Shown here: positions 1-11,929 of the stretch, piece by piece
Position numbering within the stretch: position 1 is the first letter of the stretch
Layout of the letters: every line of letters begins with the position of its first letter
Source of the DNA: Opisthocomus hoazin
Lineage: Eukaryota > Chordata > Aves > Opisthocomiformes > Opisthocomidae
Length of the DNA stretch: 64,000 bases
Direction of reading: 5' to 3'
Assembly (NCBI RefSeq): GCF_030867145.1
Contig: NC_134417.1
Span: forward strand, 10,641,577 to 10,705,576
Made by a program: the position numbers and the translations under genes
Notes under the pieces: model-generated
Seen by the model: the letters and a program-made list of their open reading frames with translations, nothing else
Databases searched by the model: none
Told to the model about the DNA's origin: nothing

Positions 1-1750
1 AGCTTTGAAGTTTAATATGAAGAGATGCCTTTAGTGTAGAGAAGCAAATGTCCAAGGACAGATTGTTTTTCTCTTTTCAAATTGATTCCGGTGATCTAAT
101 GGCACTAGTTCTGTGTGTTTACCATTTCAGCTTGTCTAAGAAATTGTGGATAAATTGGGAGGGTAAAATGGTCACCAGTCGGTCAGTAAATAGCCACTGT
201 CGTAGTGCAAACTTCATAGTGGAGACACAGTTGATCTGCGTGACAGAATCGGAGTGCTGAAGGCCGGCAGCAATTCTTTAAATCATGGGGTGTGCTGCAA
301 TGCCGCTCTTCGTGGTGCACCTGAAAACTGGGGCTGTTCTTTGGGAAAAAGGGAGCTCTAGGGAGGAAGTAAACATTACCATCCCGTTTTATTTTTGTGT
401 AATCAGTAAAATGTTTCTGCCAGTCTGTGGCGGTTATGCTTGTGAAATTCCTGTTTTAAGTTCCAATGTGTTATCTGAATTACTACAGTGCAGGTATTGT
501 ACGACAGTCGGGGACCTCTGGGATCATCAAGACAGCCCATCACCATCACCATCACAGCTGTGTCATACGAGTCTTTCCTAAACACATTTAGCTCCCTTTT
601 AGAAGCATTACATCTTTCGCTCTTACTGTTCCAGCTGAGGACAATTACAGAACCTCACTGTTCTGACATGGAAATTAAAAATTATGCCTTACCTCTATAA
701 GCATTGATTGCCAGTTGTGCTCACTTGTTCGTCTACCAGTGTTCTTTATCAGAAGAAATCTTGATTTTATTGATGTTGGGAGAATTTTGTGTTTAATTCC
801 AACAAGACGAAAATTTCATCGAGTTTCAGACATGCTTGAAGTTCGCCCTTACAGGGCATCTCCACAGCTCTGCAGTCCAGTCATTCAGATGTCTTGGCCA
901 ATTTTTATGTAGCATTTCTAACGCTTCAAAACATGCGTACTTGCCAAAAAAAGTTTCAAAAGAATGTTTTGATGTCCAGCTTCAGAGAAACTTTTTCACG
1001 CTATTTAATGCAAGTTGTTTCAGTAGAGAGACAATAGCTATAGTCCTTTGCTTCTGGCAAGAGAGTCTCTAGTGTCGTGATCCACACGTACTGAGACAAA
1101 TATTGAATCAAATCTGATTCTTCAGTGCCAGTGTATTTGTCTCTTTCTGGAGGTTGTGGCTAGGACTAAGGTCGGGGGCGGAAAAAAATGCTGGTGACAG
1201 TTTTTCCACCTTATAGAAATGAGAAAAGGAATGTGTTTGACTGGGGTGGGAGATCAGTTTCTGATGTTTCTAGGTTTGGAAGTTTTGAAATGTTGTGCTC
1301 TCGCTTATTCGCTATATTAGACCTAAGCCTATGAGAGAAAATTCAGAGGAACTGGAGTTCAAAGATACCATTCTGCAATCTGGTGGAGTATCTCCTTCAT
1401 GGCGGCAGCCCTGCATTAATTAAGAAAATATTAATGAAACTGAGGAAGTGTTACAGGATTAGTCCTGGGGGAGCATTCCCACCACCAGAAGGCAATAATT
1501 CGTGTAAAAGTTCTGGTTTGGTCCAATTTCTTTAAATTTAGTTACTTTAATGATAATTTCAATACAAAGAACTAGGAGGCACAACTTTATCCTCTAAGTT
1601 ATTGGCAAAAAATATTGGTGCTTGGGATGATATCCTAACAAAATGATTTGTAGAAATAATTCCAGTGTCAGAGAATGTTTAAGGAGGAAAAGAGTCCAGA
1701 GAGAAAATGGCTTCATTTGTCGAGTGCTAGTCAAATGCTGATAAAAATTC

Positions 1751-1770
1751 TTCTCTTTAATTAAAGAGAA
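1751..1770. repeat. 20-bp perfect palindrome
   Basis: The two 10-bp halves (TTCTCTTTAA and TTAAAGAGAA) are exact reverse complements with no spacer, centred on TTAATTAA. It could be a dimeric homeodomain-type site or chance AT-rich symmetry. Confidence 0.75.
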
Positions 1771-2921
1771 TGACAGGAATTGAAAATGTTTACAAACTAA
1801 CTTTATTTCATAGTCCCATCAGTAAAAGAAAAATGGTTGCCTAATCTAAACGTGTATCTGAAGGCTGCTTATTCCGTTACACAGACCTCCTGCAGCAAGT
1901 AGCGACTGTGGCAATCAGCTTGGCAGAACTACTTCTGTAATTCGACTGGGCGTTCGTCGCTGGGGGGCTGATGGAGTCAGACTGGAGCGACTGACCTGTC
2001 ATTGTCTGTTTGTAATATCGGAGTGCAGTTTGGTTTTGCTTTTATGTTTCTTTTGCAGTAGAAATATAGGTTAAATATTTCATTTCTGTCTCAAATGCCA
2101 TGCGACGCTATTTCAGCACATTTTCAGTCAGGCAGACATGTTCAACAACCTGTATCTTCCAGGCAATGAGACAGGACTTTGAGGGGGGACGCACAGATTA
2201 CATTCCTGTTGGCATTTAGTAGATCCCCACGTGGCAGTTCTGGCCATTCATTATCACTTCTGTTGCTGCTTTTACTCCTTTAGGATGAGCGTACCCTGGA
2301 TGCGCACGCCCGTATAGTTTCACTTCAAGGCCCTTGGCACTGCGTATTTTTCTCCTAGCTGCCAGGAATCCGCACTGACTCTCAGCGTCCTGTGACTTCC
2401 AGGGTGATGTCAAAGTGCGGTTTGTGAGGAACGCCTCGCCTCAGTCTGTGTGATGCATGAGCACCAGGCAGGCTGCTGAAGTTCGTGGAAATGTAGACCA
2501 GGAGCAAAACTGCTGATTGTTCCCAGGTTTCAGAGGTAGGTAACTTATTTCACAGTTTATTTCTTTGAAAGATTCTTGTTGAGTTTCAGTTCTTAATGGG
2601 TTATTTCAGCTGCCTGCTGCAAGCTTGGCTGTAAGATCAAGTGTTCAGGAGATGATCATGGATCAGCTTGAATTTGACTGATCTCATTACCCCGTGGGAG
2701 ATAAAAACGGGCAATTTGAAACAAGTTTGAACATTTTTTCTTGGCTGGAGTACTATAGTCATCATTTCCTAGTAGTCAGAAGCATCAGGAACTAGATGAT
2801 GATGGTGATGTATGATAAAATTTGGAATAAGCTTCAAAATTTTCCTCTAGAGAAGAACTCCCCCGACTGCAGAAGGGAGTTGCTGTTAGTGACAGAATCC
2901 ACTCCTGGATTGTCTGACTCT

Positions 2922-2975
2922 TACTGGATTCTTTTTGAAACCTGCAGTGAATGCAGGTTTCAAAGGATAACAGTA
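2922..2975. repeat. Hairpin-forming inverted repeat
   Basis: A perfect 13-bp stem (2934-2946 with 2952-2964) closes a 5-nt loop. Two G-U pairs extend it outward, then after a 5x4 internal loop a further 5-bp stem pairs 2922-2926 with 2971-2975. The fold spans about 54 nt, at the short limit for a pre-miRNA. I do not recognise it as a known RNA. Confidence 0.6.
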
Positions 2976-5900
2976 CATCCTCTTTACAGGAAGATGTCAT
3001 CCCAGAGAGTTTGTGTTGGCAAACAGTTATTTTGATTTCATTACACAATGGGATGAACCTGGCTGGAGAGCACCGAGGACAATTGTGGCCATTGCCTGGC
3101 AGTGCTAAGGGACTCTAGCAAAGAACGAAGACACGTAGTACTTCAGAGCAAAGGTGGGATTCTGGACAGCACTGAAGATTCGTTGACTGTTCGATGCTTA
3201 GTTTATAATGAGGATGAAATAGAAAGGGTTTGTACAGTGATCTCTATCAATGGTGGAAAGAGTAGGAGTGTAAAACAAGAGTTTACCCTGGCAAATGTCT
3301 AGGTCAGTAACAATGGAAACTTTTCATGAACTGGTATGAAACCTTTCTCTGTTAATCATGACTTTGCTTACATTGCTTTATTTTTGAATGATTGCACTCA
3401 TAATTCTAACCCTGAATTACCAAATTTGTGGTCGGGACCCTGCACCTGGAGCCACCCGTGCAGTGCTGAGTGGCAGCCGGTCGCTAATCGGACAGTCGGG
3501 CACACACCTCCGCTATCTCTCTCCTGCACGTGTGCGCATTTCAGTGGGGCTGTTATCGGTGGGCACACAGGTACACGCAGGGAGGGAAAAAATAGGCTGA
3601 AGGGTAGTTCTGGCATCCAAGCAACATTTATAAGCTGGCTATGAATACATTGAAGCTGAAAAATTGGAAAGCTGGACCTTAAGTAGTAAAGTACTGAGGT
3701 CTGAAACAACCCCACATGAAGAAGAGCAGGATGCAAAATGCCCTACGTCTTCAGGAAGTGTATCTTGATGATTTAGCAAAGTCAGGATAAACTTAAAATA
3801 GCTCTAAGGAAATTATACTCACAGTGTCACAAAGTCTAACTATTGCAACAGACTTGATTAAAAGTCCCAAGTTGTAAGAAATACTGTGCTTACCTAATAG
3901 CTTCTGAAACACTTTTGTTTCCATATTTGTGATGATTTCCTAACTGTCAGGTTTCTTCTCTCTGCCTATTTCTCTCATCCATGGTACTCTGGAGGAACTT
4001 GTTTAATTTTTTTTTTTCATTTATTTAAAAACCTTTTGGACATTGAGGGCTGTATTTCTCAAATTCCTCTGTTCATGTCAGTGAGACGCTGCTCTTCAAT
4101 AACAAGGGTGTGGCTCTCAGCGGACATTATCCCAGATTCTTCATCCACGCTGCTGTTTTAGAGTATTTGCTTATTCTCTTCCATTAACTCCCTTGTCCAC
4201 AAACCAAACTGGAAAAACAAACCAAGCCAAGGTTTTGTTCTAGTCAGGCTGCAATTCTTTTCCAGTTGCCAAAACACAGTATGTGCAATATTATCGTGCC
4301 TGCCATACCTTCATTGTTAATTTGTTTCTTTTTCTTCAAATTTGATTTATTTAAGCATGTAACCAGTAAATATTACATATTCCTGTCATGTAATGAAAAA
4401 AGCTTCATTTTGGTTAAGTCACATGCTGATGAGCATTTCTCTTTTTCCTCTTGGTTAAGAAAGAGTTTTTCTAATTGGCAAATGCTTTCAAGATCTGCAT
4501 TCTCAACTGAATTTCACACACATTATTTCAAAGAAACATGCTCATCATTGCCACTTAACCAGAGAATGCATTCTTAAAAGAAACCTTAAATTTTTTTTAA
4601 GCTGTTTCTACCTACAACTCCGGCTTGCAATGTTGAAAACCCTCAGTTCAAGGCAAGCCACTGCAGGTGCTCTTGCTGTACAGCAGAATGCACAGGAGGT
4701 CCTAATGTGAGGGGATTTACTTCTGTGTTAAATTAATTATCCTAATCAACAGTTTGAGGGTTCATTCTTTTACTTCCAAACTAAATGACATGGAGAGAAA
4801 ATGCTAAAGTGTTACTAGTTTTAGCAGTACTTTTCCCAGGTATAGCTTGAGATTAGGCTTCTCCTGCAGAAACCTCCCTTAAGAGGATATTTGCAGCTAC
4901 CGGGGATTATCCGTGTCTGTTCACTGCAGCTGCATTAGCCTGTGCTACGCTCGCCAGGGGATTTTGGGGGTTTTGTCCATCTTGTTAGTGCTCTTACTTT
5001 TAACCTGTTAATACTACCAGTCATAAAGCCCTTCTCTCTTCTCCTCCTTGAATAACGGAACTGCAGTGTGGACAAGGCAGATTCTCAGGTATTCATGGAA
5101 AAAAAACTTGGTGACAGTATCTGAGATTTTGAAATTACAGTAACGAGAAACATTACACTAAATCTGAAGGATCAGGTTTCCTTTTGCAGTCCACTTCAGA
5201 AATGGCATGACTGAAGAACTTCATTTTCCCATATTGGTATTACCTAGCTTATTTTCTTTATTCTTCTGTTTGAATGTCTGTCATCGGAAAGCTCTGTTTC
5301 CCAAATTTCCGTATGTTATGTCCATCTCCATTGCTTTATACTAAGATACTGTGTTTTTTCATCCCACTTCAAATCCAAATGGATGTTTCCATGATTCTTA
5401 GCTACTCTGATACTTGTTACGTTCATTGATTTTTTTGCTGCGGCGTACAAAACTCTGTTTTATGCAAGATTCAAACACTACCACCTCGGAGGCACTGATT
5501 TACCATCTTGGTGTTTCAGACAATGGAGCACATGATGGGTATTTTGTGGCTTGTCTTGGCACCTTAGACTCAATTCACTTTTTCCTTTCTTTTTGACTTT
5601 TTTCATTCTTTATGTAGTCAGGTTGTCTTAGAGAATTAGAAAGTTTTGGACCTGTTTTCTGTGTGTAGATTCCAGTTGTAAACACGGCTTCAGGATTACC
5701 ATGAGCAGTAAAAGATGCCTGCTCAGAACAGTTAATTCTACTCTATGTTCCCCAAATCAGCCCTCAAGTGATGTTTATTAAAATAATTAAAATTTTAGGG
5801 AAGTCTGAAGGAGAATATGTGACTTTTTTAAAGCATGGGCAAATAAAAGAACACTGGTTGAGAATATTACTTCTCCTGTCTATTGTAATATTGTGTTTCC

Positions 5901-7775
5901 CTCACTGAAGATACTTCTCAAATTACCTGTAATTCTTTTTGCCAGATCTAAGGCAGTTCTAAGACAACACTAACTGATAGTAGTTTCCACAAATTTGACT
6001 GACTAATCAATAATTTAGATTCATTACTGGAGAGGAACAAAGGCCTCTCTTCATTCCCATGGGAGTTTTACAGAAAACAGGCACGAAATGCTTGTCATCA
6101 GGTGGAAAAAGTACTGAAGGACTGAACTTGAAAATACATTGGGCTTTAAATACAAACCTATTCATAGGCCAAGAAATAAGTTATGTTATAAAAACTTTAA
6201 TGTGCAAATTAAGTTGTTGCTGTTCAGAGACCTGGGAGAGCATTTCCTGGTTTAGTACTTTATGTAGCCAAATCTACAGACATTGTCAGTGGTTTAGATA
6301 TCTATTTAGATTCCGTCTCTCCCTCTCCTAATTTAGAGCCAAAAGTTAGAAAGAGTTAAACTCTCTTTCCACCATTGAGGTCTGTCTTTGAGGTCTTTGT
6401 CTCCTAAGGTCATCTGTTTGCCTCCTCCTCGCTTTGTTCATATCGGTTCCACAACCCGGCTCTAGGCTGCCTTGTGTCCTGCTGACATTGCCGTGGGCGG
6501 TTCCAGCAAATGTGAGATATGATATGGCTTACCATTATTTTTCTGTTGCTGTTCACAGGATCGAATATGAATATGCTCCCGTTTCAGTTTAAAGGGTTCC
6601 ACTCTCCTCTGGCACATTCCTCTGAAAGGATGCATGCAACAATCATTTTAGAAAAAGTCCTGTGATCTGTGGTACAGTTCATAACACATCATTCAGCTAC
6701 AGGATCTTATAGAAAAATGACAAGCCAATACAAAAAGAAAATACAAAACCCGGTACAAAATCAGTAACAGAAACATTGGCGCATACCCTAAAAATAAGGA
6801 AAAGGTACTGTAGGGAGGAACTTCCAAATAAAACACATTCACCTCACGTACAAGATGTTCCTATGACAGGTGTTTTGCCTTCACGGCAGCTGTATGTAGG
6901 CATGTTCTTTCCACTACCTGGTCTGTGGTTACAAACTGGAACATGATCTTGTACACTTAAAGGTATGATGGAAATTCAAGAACTGTGTCCAATAAAGGGC
7001 CAAGGTTGAAATATTGATAACCATTCAACATCACTGACCAAGCTAGAAAGCAGGAAGAGTATAATGTCTCCTCAGCTATCAAAATTCCTCACTAAAATTT
7101 AAAAAATTAAAAATTCCTGTTACTTTGGAACAAGTCAGTCTGCTGAAATGTCCTCTCTGGATCTGTAAACCTCCTGTTGAACTAGACTGGATTACACTAT
7201 GAATTGGGACAATCCTGCACTCAAAAATCTCCCACTGAAAAAAATCAAATCGTTCTTCACTGAACACAGTGCCTGAAGGAACTTGTAAATGTTAAAGCGG
7301 TGAAACAATTGTGCTCTTCGGCAAGACAGGCTCACAAGGTCCCCTGGTAGTTCCAGTCCGGGCAGGAGAGCACAGTGTTTAGTTAACAACTGTAAGCACA
7401 ATTGAAGTAACACAAAAGCTGCTCAACTTCTACATAACTTTCTAAACAGCTAGAATTCAGTAATGTAACTTTTTCTTTTACCTTATCGATATACATTTTT
7501 TTTAAGTTTTGTGAGAAGAAAACAAAAATAGAAGATACAGAAGGCCTAAGGAGAGTATTTCTGTGACAGAGATGTTAATAGTTTAGTTAACTTTTAAAAG
7601 TGAAGAGAGGTAGGTGTGCAGGATAACCAGTGCTACATGGGAGTCCATCCAGGAAATCTCAGTCCTTCCACCTGAAAAGCTTCAAGCAGATTCAACTGAA
7701 CTACACAGTAATAGATTTAACTCGGCCAAAGAAACCATATTTTTAACAACACTAACTTTAGGATGTCACTGATTC

Positions 7776-8440
7776 ATTTCTGTCGTGGTTTAACCCAGCA
7801 GCTGGCAGCCAGGACCTGACAGCCATTCGCTCACCCCTCTCCTTCCCCCCGGCGGGGTGGTGAGGAGAATGGACACGAGGGGAAACTTGTGGGTTGAGCT
7901 AAAACAGTTCAATAAGGCAACAAAGGAAATACTACTACTACCAATACTACTACAAATGATATAATAATGAATATGCAAAACAAATTATACACAACACAAT
8001 TTTTCTCACCACCTGATGACTGATTCACAGCCAGTCCCTGAGCAGTGATCATGAAACCTCAAACTTGTGGATTTTTGCAAATTCTGTAAAACTCCTGAAA
8101 AAGAGTAAACTCCCAGAAAAGTTAGAACTCCCAGACAAGAGAGGATTCAAACTCATGGAAAAATGAGAAATAAAGATAAAAGATCCCTGTCCCCCAGCCA
8201 ACCGAGCATGACGTTTATGGTATGGAATATTCCTGTTGGCCAGCTTGGGCTATCTGTCTGGCAGTGCTCCCTCCCAGCTCCTGCCCACTTGCTCATTAAC
8301 TGAACGTGAGAAACTGGGAAAAGTCCATGATTTTGTAGCAACAAGTGAAAACATCAGTGTTATCAACATTCTTCTCCTACTAAACCCCAAACAGAGCAGC
8401 TACTGAGGAAAATTATCCCAGCCAAAACCAGGACAATTTC
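7776..8440 (-). mobile_element. Solo LTR of an avian ERVL-like endogenous retrovirus, with target-site duplication
   Basis: The LTR body is 7781-8435 (655 bp). It starts TGTC and ends GACA and is flanked by identical 5-bp direct repeats ATTTC at 7776-7780 and 8436-8440. No internal retroviral sequence or second LTR is present, so this is a solo LTR left by LTR-LTR recombination. The opening (TGTCGTGGTTTAACCC) and the reverse-strand opening (TGTCCTGGTTTTGGCTGGGA) match an LTR type I know as abundant in neoavian genomes. The sense orientation is judged to be the minus strand from that memory. A 5-bp duplication fits ERVL/class III integration. I do not assert the exact family name. Confidence 0.88.
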
Positions 8441-9474
8441 ATTTCAAATTTTCCACTCAGTTTAGAAAAATTAATGACTGCAAGAAGCTCATCTAAATTA
8501 TCATTTACAATGGAACCGTCATTCTTAGCAATCACCAAAAGTAGAACATCAATCTAAGAGGGAAGACAAGGCTTTTTAACCACCTCTGATGTTGATGTCG
8601 TGTTATCTTTGGGAAGTCATTCTACTCCTTTATGGTCCTCTTCTTAAACCCGCCTGGTTTGTTCAGATTAATAGGACAATGCTAGTGTACTCTGCAGGGA
8701 GGAGAGTATGTGTCTTGCTATTAATGCCTGGTACCTGGCTCTGCACAGCTTCAAGCTATCTCACCTGGAATCTGTAAAAGCTGTTCCACCAATAAAGATA
8801 TAGCAGATAGGTCACAAACTGTTGAGGGAGGAGACTAAAGAAGAATTGCTTTTTTCTGTCTATGTTTTTTGGTCTTTCCGATACTTCCCGCTCTCCCGCT
8901 ACCTCTAGTTTTTGTGTCTCTCACCTCATACCTCCAACCTCCTCCACATCACCCTCAGAGCCAGCACGTCTGCTTTGAGTCTCAGACTTTCATTGCTGTG
9001 GTGGCTGAAAATCACTTCCCTACCCTACATTACTCAAAAGGAATTAGGTGTATGTCACACTAGTAAAATATGACATTTAAAAAAAAAATAAAGACCACTA
9101 ACTCGTGCATTACAAAAAACCAAGCTGATGTGACTGTGCCTTCCTCTATCACGACGTCTGTTTCCTACAAAGAGCGGCTATGGGTAAAGGCAGCGCTATC
9201 AGTTGTTTACCTTTCCTGCTATGTTAAAGTCATAGCAGTGGGTGGGAAATGTCAATGGGAAATGGCATTTCAAATAAACACAATTTTGTAATTCAATCAT
9301 ATTTGTCTGACTGCTTCCTGCAGTTACATTTTCTAGATTTAAATAACTGTCAACAATCAGCAATGATTTATACAAACATTACTGTGACTTTCTCTTGATT
9401 TGATCTCTTACTAAAATGTATCTATTCTTTAATGAAAAACTACAGTTTAAATAAGGCCAGGCTTGGACACACTG

Positions 9475-9502
9475 ATTTATGCTCAGCTGACTGAGCATAA
9501 AT
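9475..9502. repeat. 12-bp perfect inverted repeat, 4-nt spacer
   Basis: ATTTATGCTCAG at 9475-9486 is the exact reverse complement of 9491-9502, separated by CTGA. The centre contains CAGCTG (an E-box) flanked by TGCTCAG / CTGAGCA half-sites, so it may be a symmetric protein-binding site as well as a hairpin. Confidence 0.7.
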
Positions 9503-11032
9503 TTCACAGCGCCTGTCGGTGAGCGTTCCCGCCAGATACCCTTGCCGTGTTCTCTCTCAGCATTTTCAGAAAACTCTTCATATACAAATATTGCAGGAGC
9601 CGTTTACCACAGATCCGATATACCTAATCCCAGGATTAATTCTGTATGCCCATCAGTAGTGAAGGGAGATGGATTTAATAGCCCATTAGTCTTTCGGCAT
9701 GATAATTTTCACGGCACTTAGCTTGCTGGGTTAATTGCTTTAAAATGGATATTATTGACCTCAATCCCAGTGACAAACAGAGAATGTCTTACTCATCTCC
9801 CAAATGTACATTCTTAGACTCTTGTTTCTTTTGGTTGTGAATAATAAATCCTCTAGATTATGTGCTTGTATATTATAATTTATACCCTATTAGCCCACAT
9901 TTAAGGGCTTACTGAAGCAACGTCTTTCAGACATTATTACCCATGACTGGGCTAACTTTTAAGTTCTGGTTTTTATGTGAAGAGAAATGTTGCAAGCATA
10001 AGAAATCATTGTTTTACCTCTTGTTGAGAAATTAATTTTAACGCTAAAAGCTGTAGCAGGTGCAGCAGGGATTAAGCACTTTTGGAATAAACAGCTGGCC
10101 AGTGTATTTCCAGTGACAAAGGTCTGGTCATTAGGAGGAGAGAATGAAGAACAAATTTGGACAGAGAAGCGGTAGGAAAGGAAATCCAGGTCCTAGGGTA
10201 GAGAAACAGAAAAACATATAAGGAAAAAGAAAACCAAAGAGTAAAGCAGAAGAGTGGAGGTTTTATCCATGTGTATTGTTTGTGGATTTTTTTCCCTTAG
10301 TCATTTTGAGAAAAAACAAGCCATCTGCTTTGAGGAAATAAATGCTAGCTGTGAGCAGCACCAAACAGAAAAGGAGGGAGTGGGAGAGCAGCACAGGCTA
10401 CACCATTGCTTGCGACGAGGTGAAACAGGGCTGGAAGTTAATGTCGCCCATTTTCAGACCCGTGTATGGCAACAGCGTAGCACATACATTTATACACAGG
10501 TAGTCGTATTTCTCAGGCACCAGTTCCTACGGGAAATAAGACAGTAAGATATAGATGCTCGATTGTAGGAACCCTGATTTGGGGCAGATGTGCTCACAGC
10601 CTCTAGAAGAATCCACATCCCACTGAGCTTGTGGATATTTGTAAAAGGGTGCATCCTCACAACCCTCTGAAGTCTCACTATGTAGTTTCCTGGGGTAAAT
10701 TGGCTTTATAAGATATAGACTGGAGAGACTTGGTATTTTTAAAAAGTGATGTCTAAACCAAATTAATGTTAAGAAGGGCGATTTATCTACTCGCATAAGC
10801 CCATCTTGGTGCTGACCAAGAATAATGTCAGAACTGTTTCCTGCATGAAACAAATCAGAGCATGCTCTCATGTAATAGGAAACCCATGACTCCTACTGAA
10901 CTTTGTGGTGGACTTCCACAGTGCTAGGATTTTCCCTAGGAGCTCAATTCCACATTTTAATGACAATGACAACTTAAATGACAATGGTATCATTAACAAT
11001 TGTTCGTATGTGGTATTCCTGTAAGTACACTG

Positions 11033-11064
11033 CGACACAAGCAGTTGACGACACAAGCAGTTGA
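11033..11064 (+). repeat. Exact 16-bp tandem duplication
   Basis: The unit CGACACAAGCAGTTGA occurs twice head to tail (11033-11048 and 11049-11064) with no mismatch. This is a simple replication-slippage type duplication with no evident function. Confidence 0.8.
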
Positions 11065-11678
11065 TATTGGACATTCTCGCTTCAGTCACAAAGCACCTTT
11101 GACTCTTGTTGACACAAAACCCAACTGTACATAGCAACTCTCCACTACAGCAAGTGGTGTGGCCAGTCATTGCTTGCCAAAGTATTTTCCAGGAAAAAAG
11201 CCTTGTTTTTTAACCTTTAAACTTTTTTTTTCTAAATGTAGGTCATCTGCTCTAGGCCATCTAGGTCACTGGCAAATCTCCAATGTTAGCACATTTTGTA
11301 CAAGGCAAAAAACAAGAATATGAGCATTTTGGGGAGAAATGAAAAATTAGAGGAAGCAGTGAGAATTTGGTCCTTACAAGATTGGAATACTGTTTAAGCA
11401 TTTGTGATTATTTAATTATTCAGCAATGTTTATTTTTCACTATGAACAGCTCCTCCCATCCGTACTAGAAAAAAATGAGACCAGTGCATTATACTCGGGG
11501 TTTAAAACTTAGGCCTGGTTGATCAGCTCATGTAAATATGCACGTCCAGAGGAATCGGAGGAGGAATGCCAGACTGCTGAAGCTGAAGACCTAGTCCTAG
11601 GCGTTTTTCACCAGAACTATGAGGAAAACACAGCGATCAGATCTTGCTCCTACTAAAGCTAGTGCTAAAGATATGTAC

Positions 11679-11686
11679 TGACGTCA
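11679..11686. promoter_or_regulatory. Consensus palindromic CRE (TGACGTCA)
   Basis: This is a full 8-bp CREB/ATF consensus about 1.3 kb upstream of the AGFG1 start codon and just outside the CpG island. Presence of the motif is seen directly; any role in AGFG1 control is inference. Confidence 0.4.
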
Positions 11687-11929
11687 GGTGTGCAAAACTT
11701 GACTCCAAACACACAGCATTGGGAATCATTAAACCTTAAAAGATTTTAATCACACATAGTGTTGCCAGGCAGTTTTGCAAATCAAATCACCAAATTGTAA
11801 ATTTTTTTTTCTTTAAAAGTGTTTTGCGCTCTCTTGAAACATATTCCTTTAGCCACCCTTGTAAGGAACAGAGGCGTCTTTTGTGGACCAGCGGAAGGTT
11901 TGAGTCCAAGCCCAGAGCCAAGGGTTCCT

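Larger units (their letters stand above)
1..7780. other. Gene-poor flank upstream of AGFG1
   Basis: I see no recognisable coding exon here. Open frames are short (about 110 codons at most), unlike any family I know, and end at random stops. Visible items are a 20-bp perfect palindrome at 1751-1770, a 13-bp-stem hairpin at 2934-2964, a short CATCAC triplication near 537-556, and AATAAA hexamers near 6826 and 6986. The last could belong to an unannotated 3' UTR, but nothing coding supports it. In mammals TM4SF20 and MFF lie on this side of AGFG1. I looked for TM4SF20-like tetraspan sequence and found none. Confidence 0.6.

Noticed and set aside
6500-7300. Cluster of AATAAA-like hexamers resembling a 3' UTR
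   Set aside because: AT-rich DNA gives such hexamers often, and no upstream coding exon supports a gene ending here.
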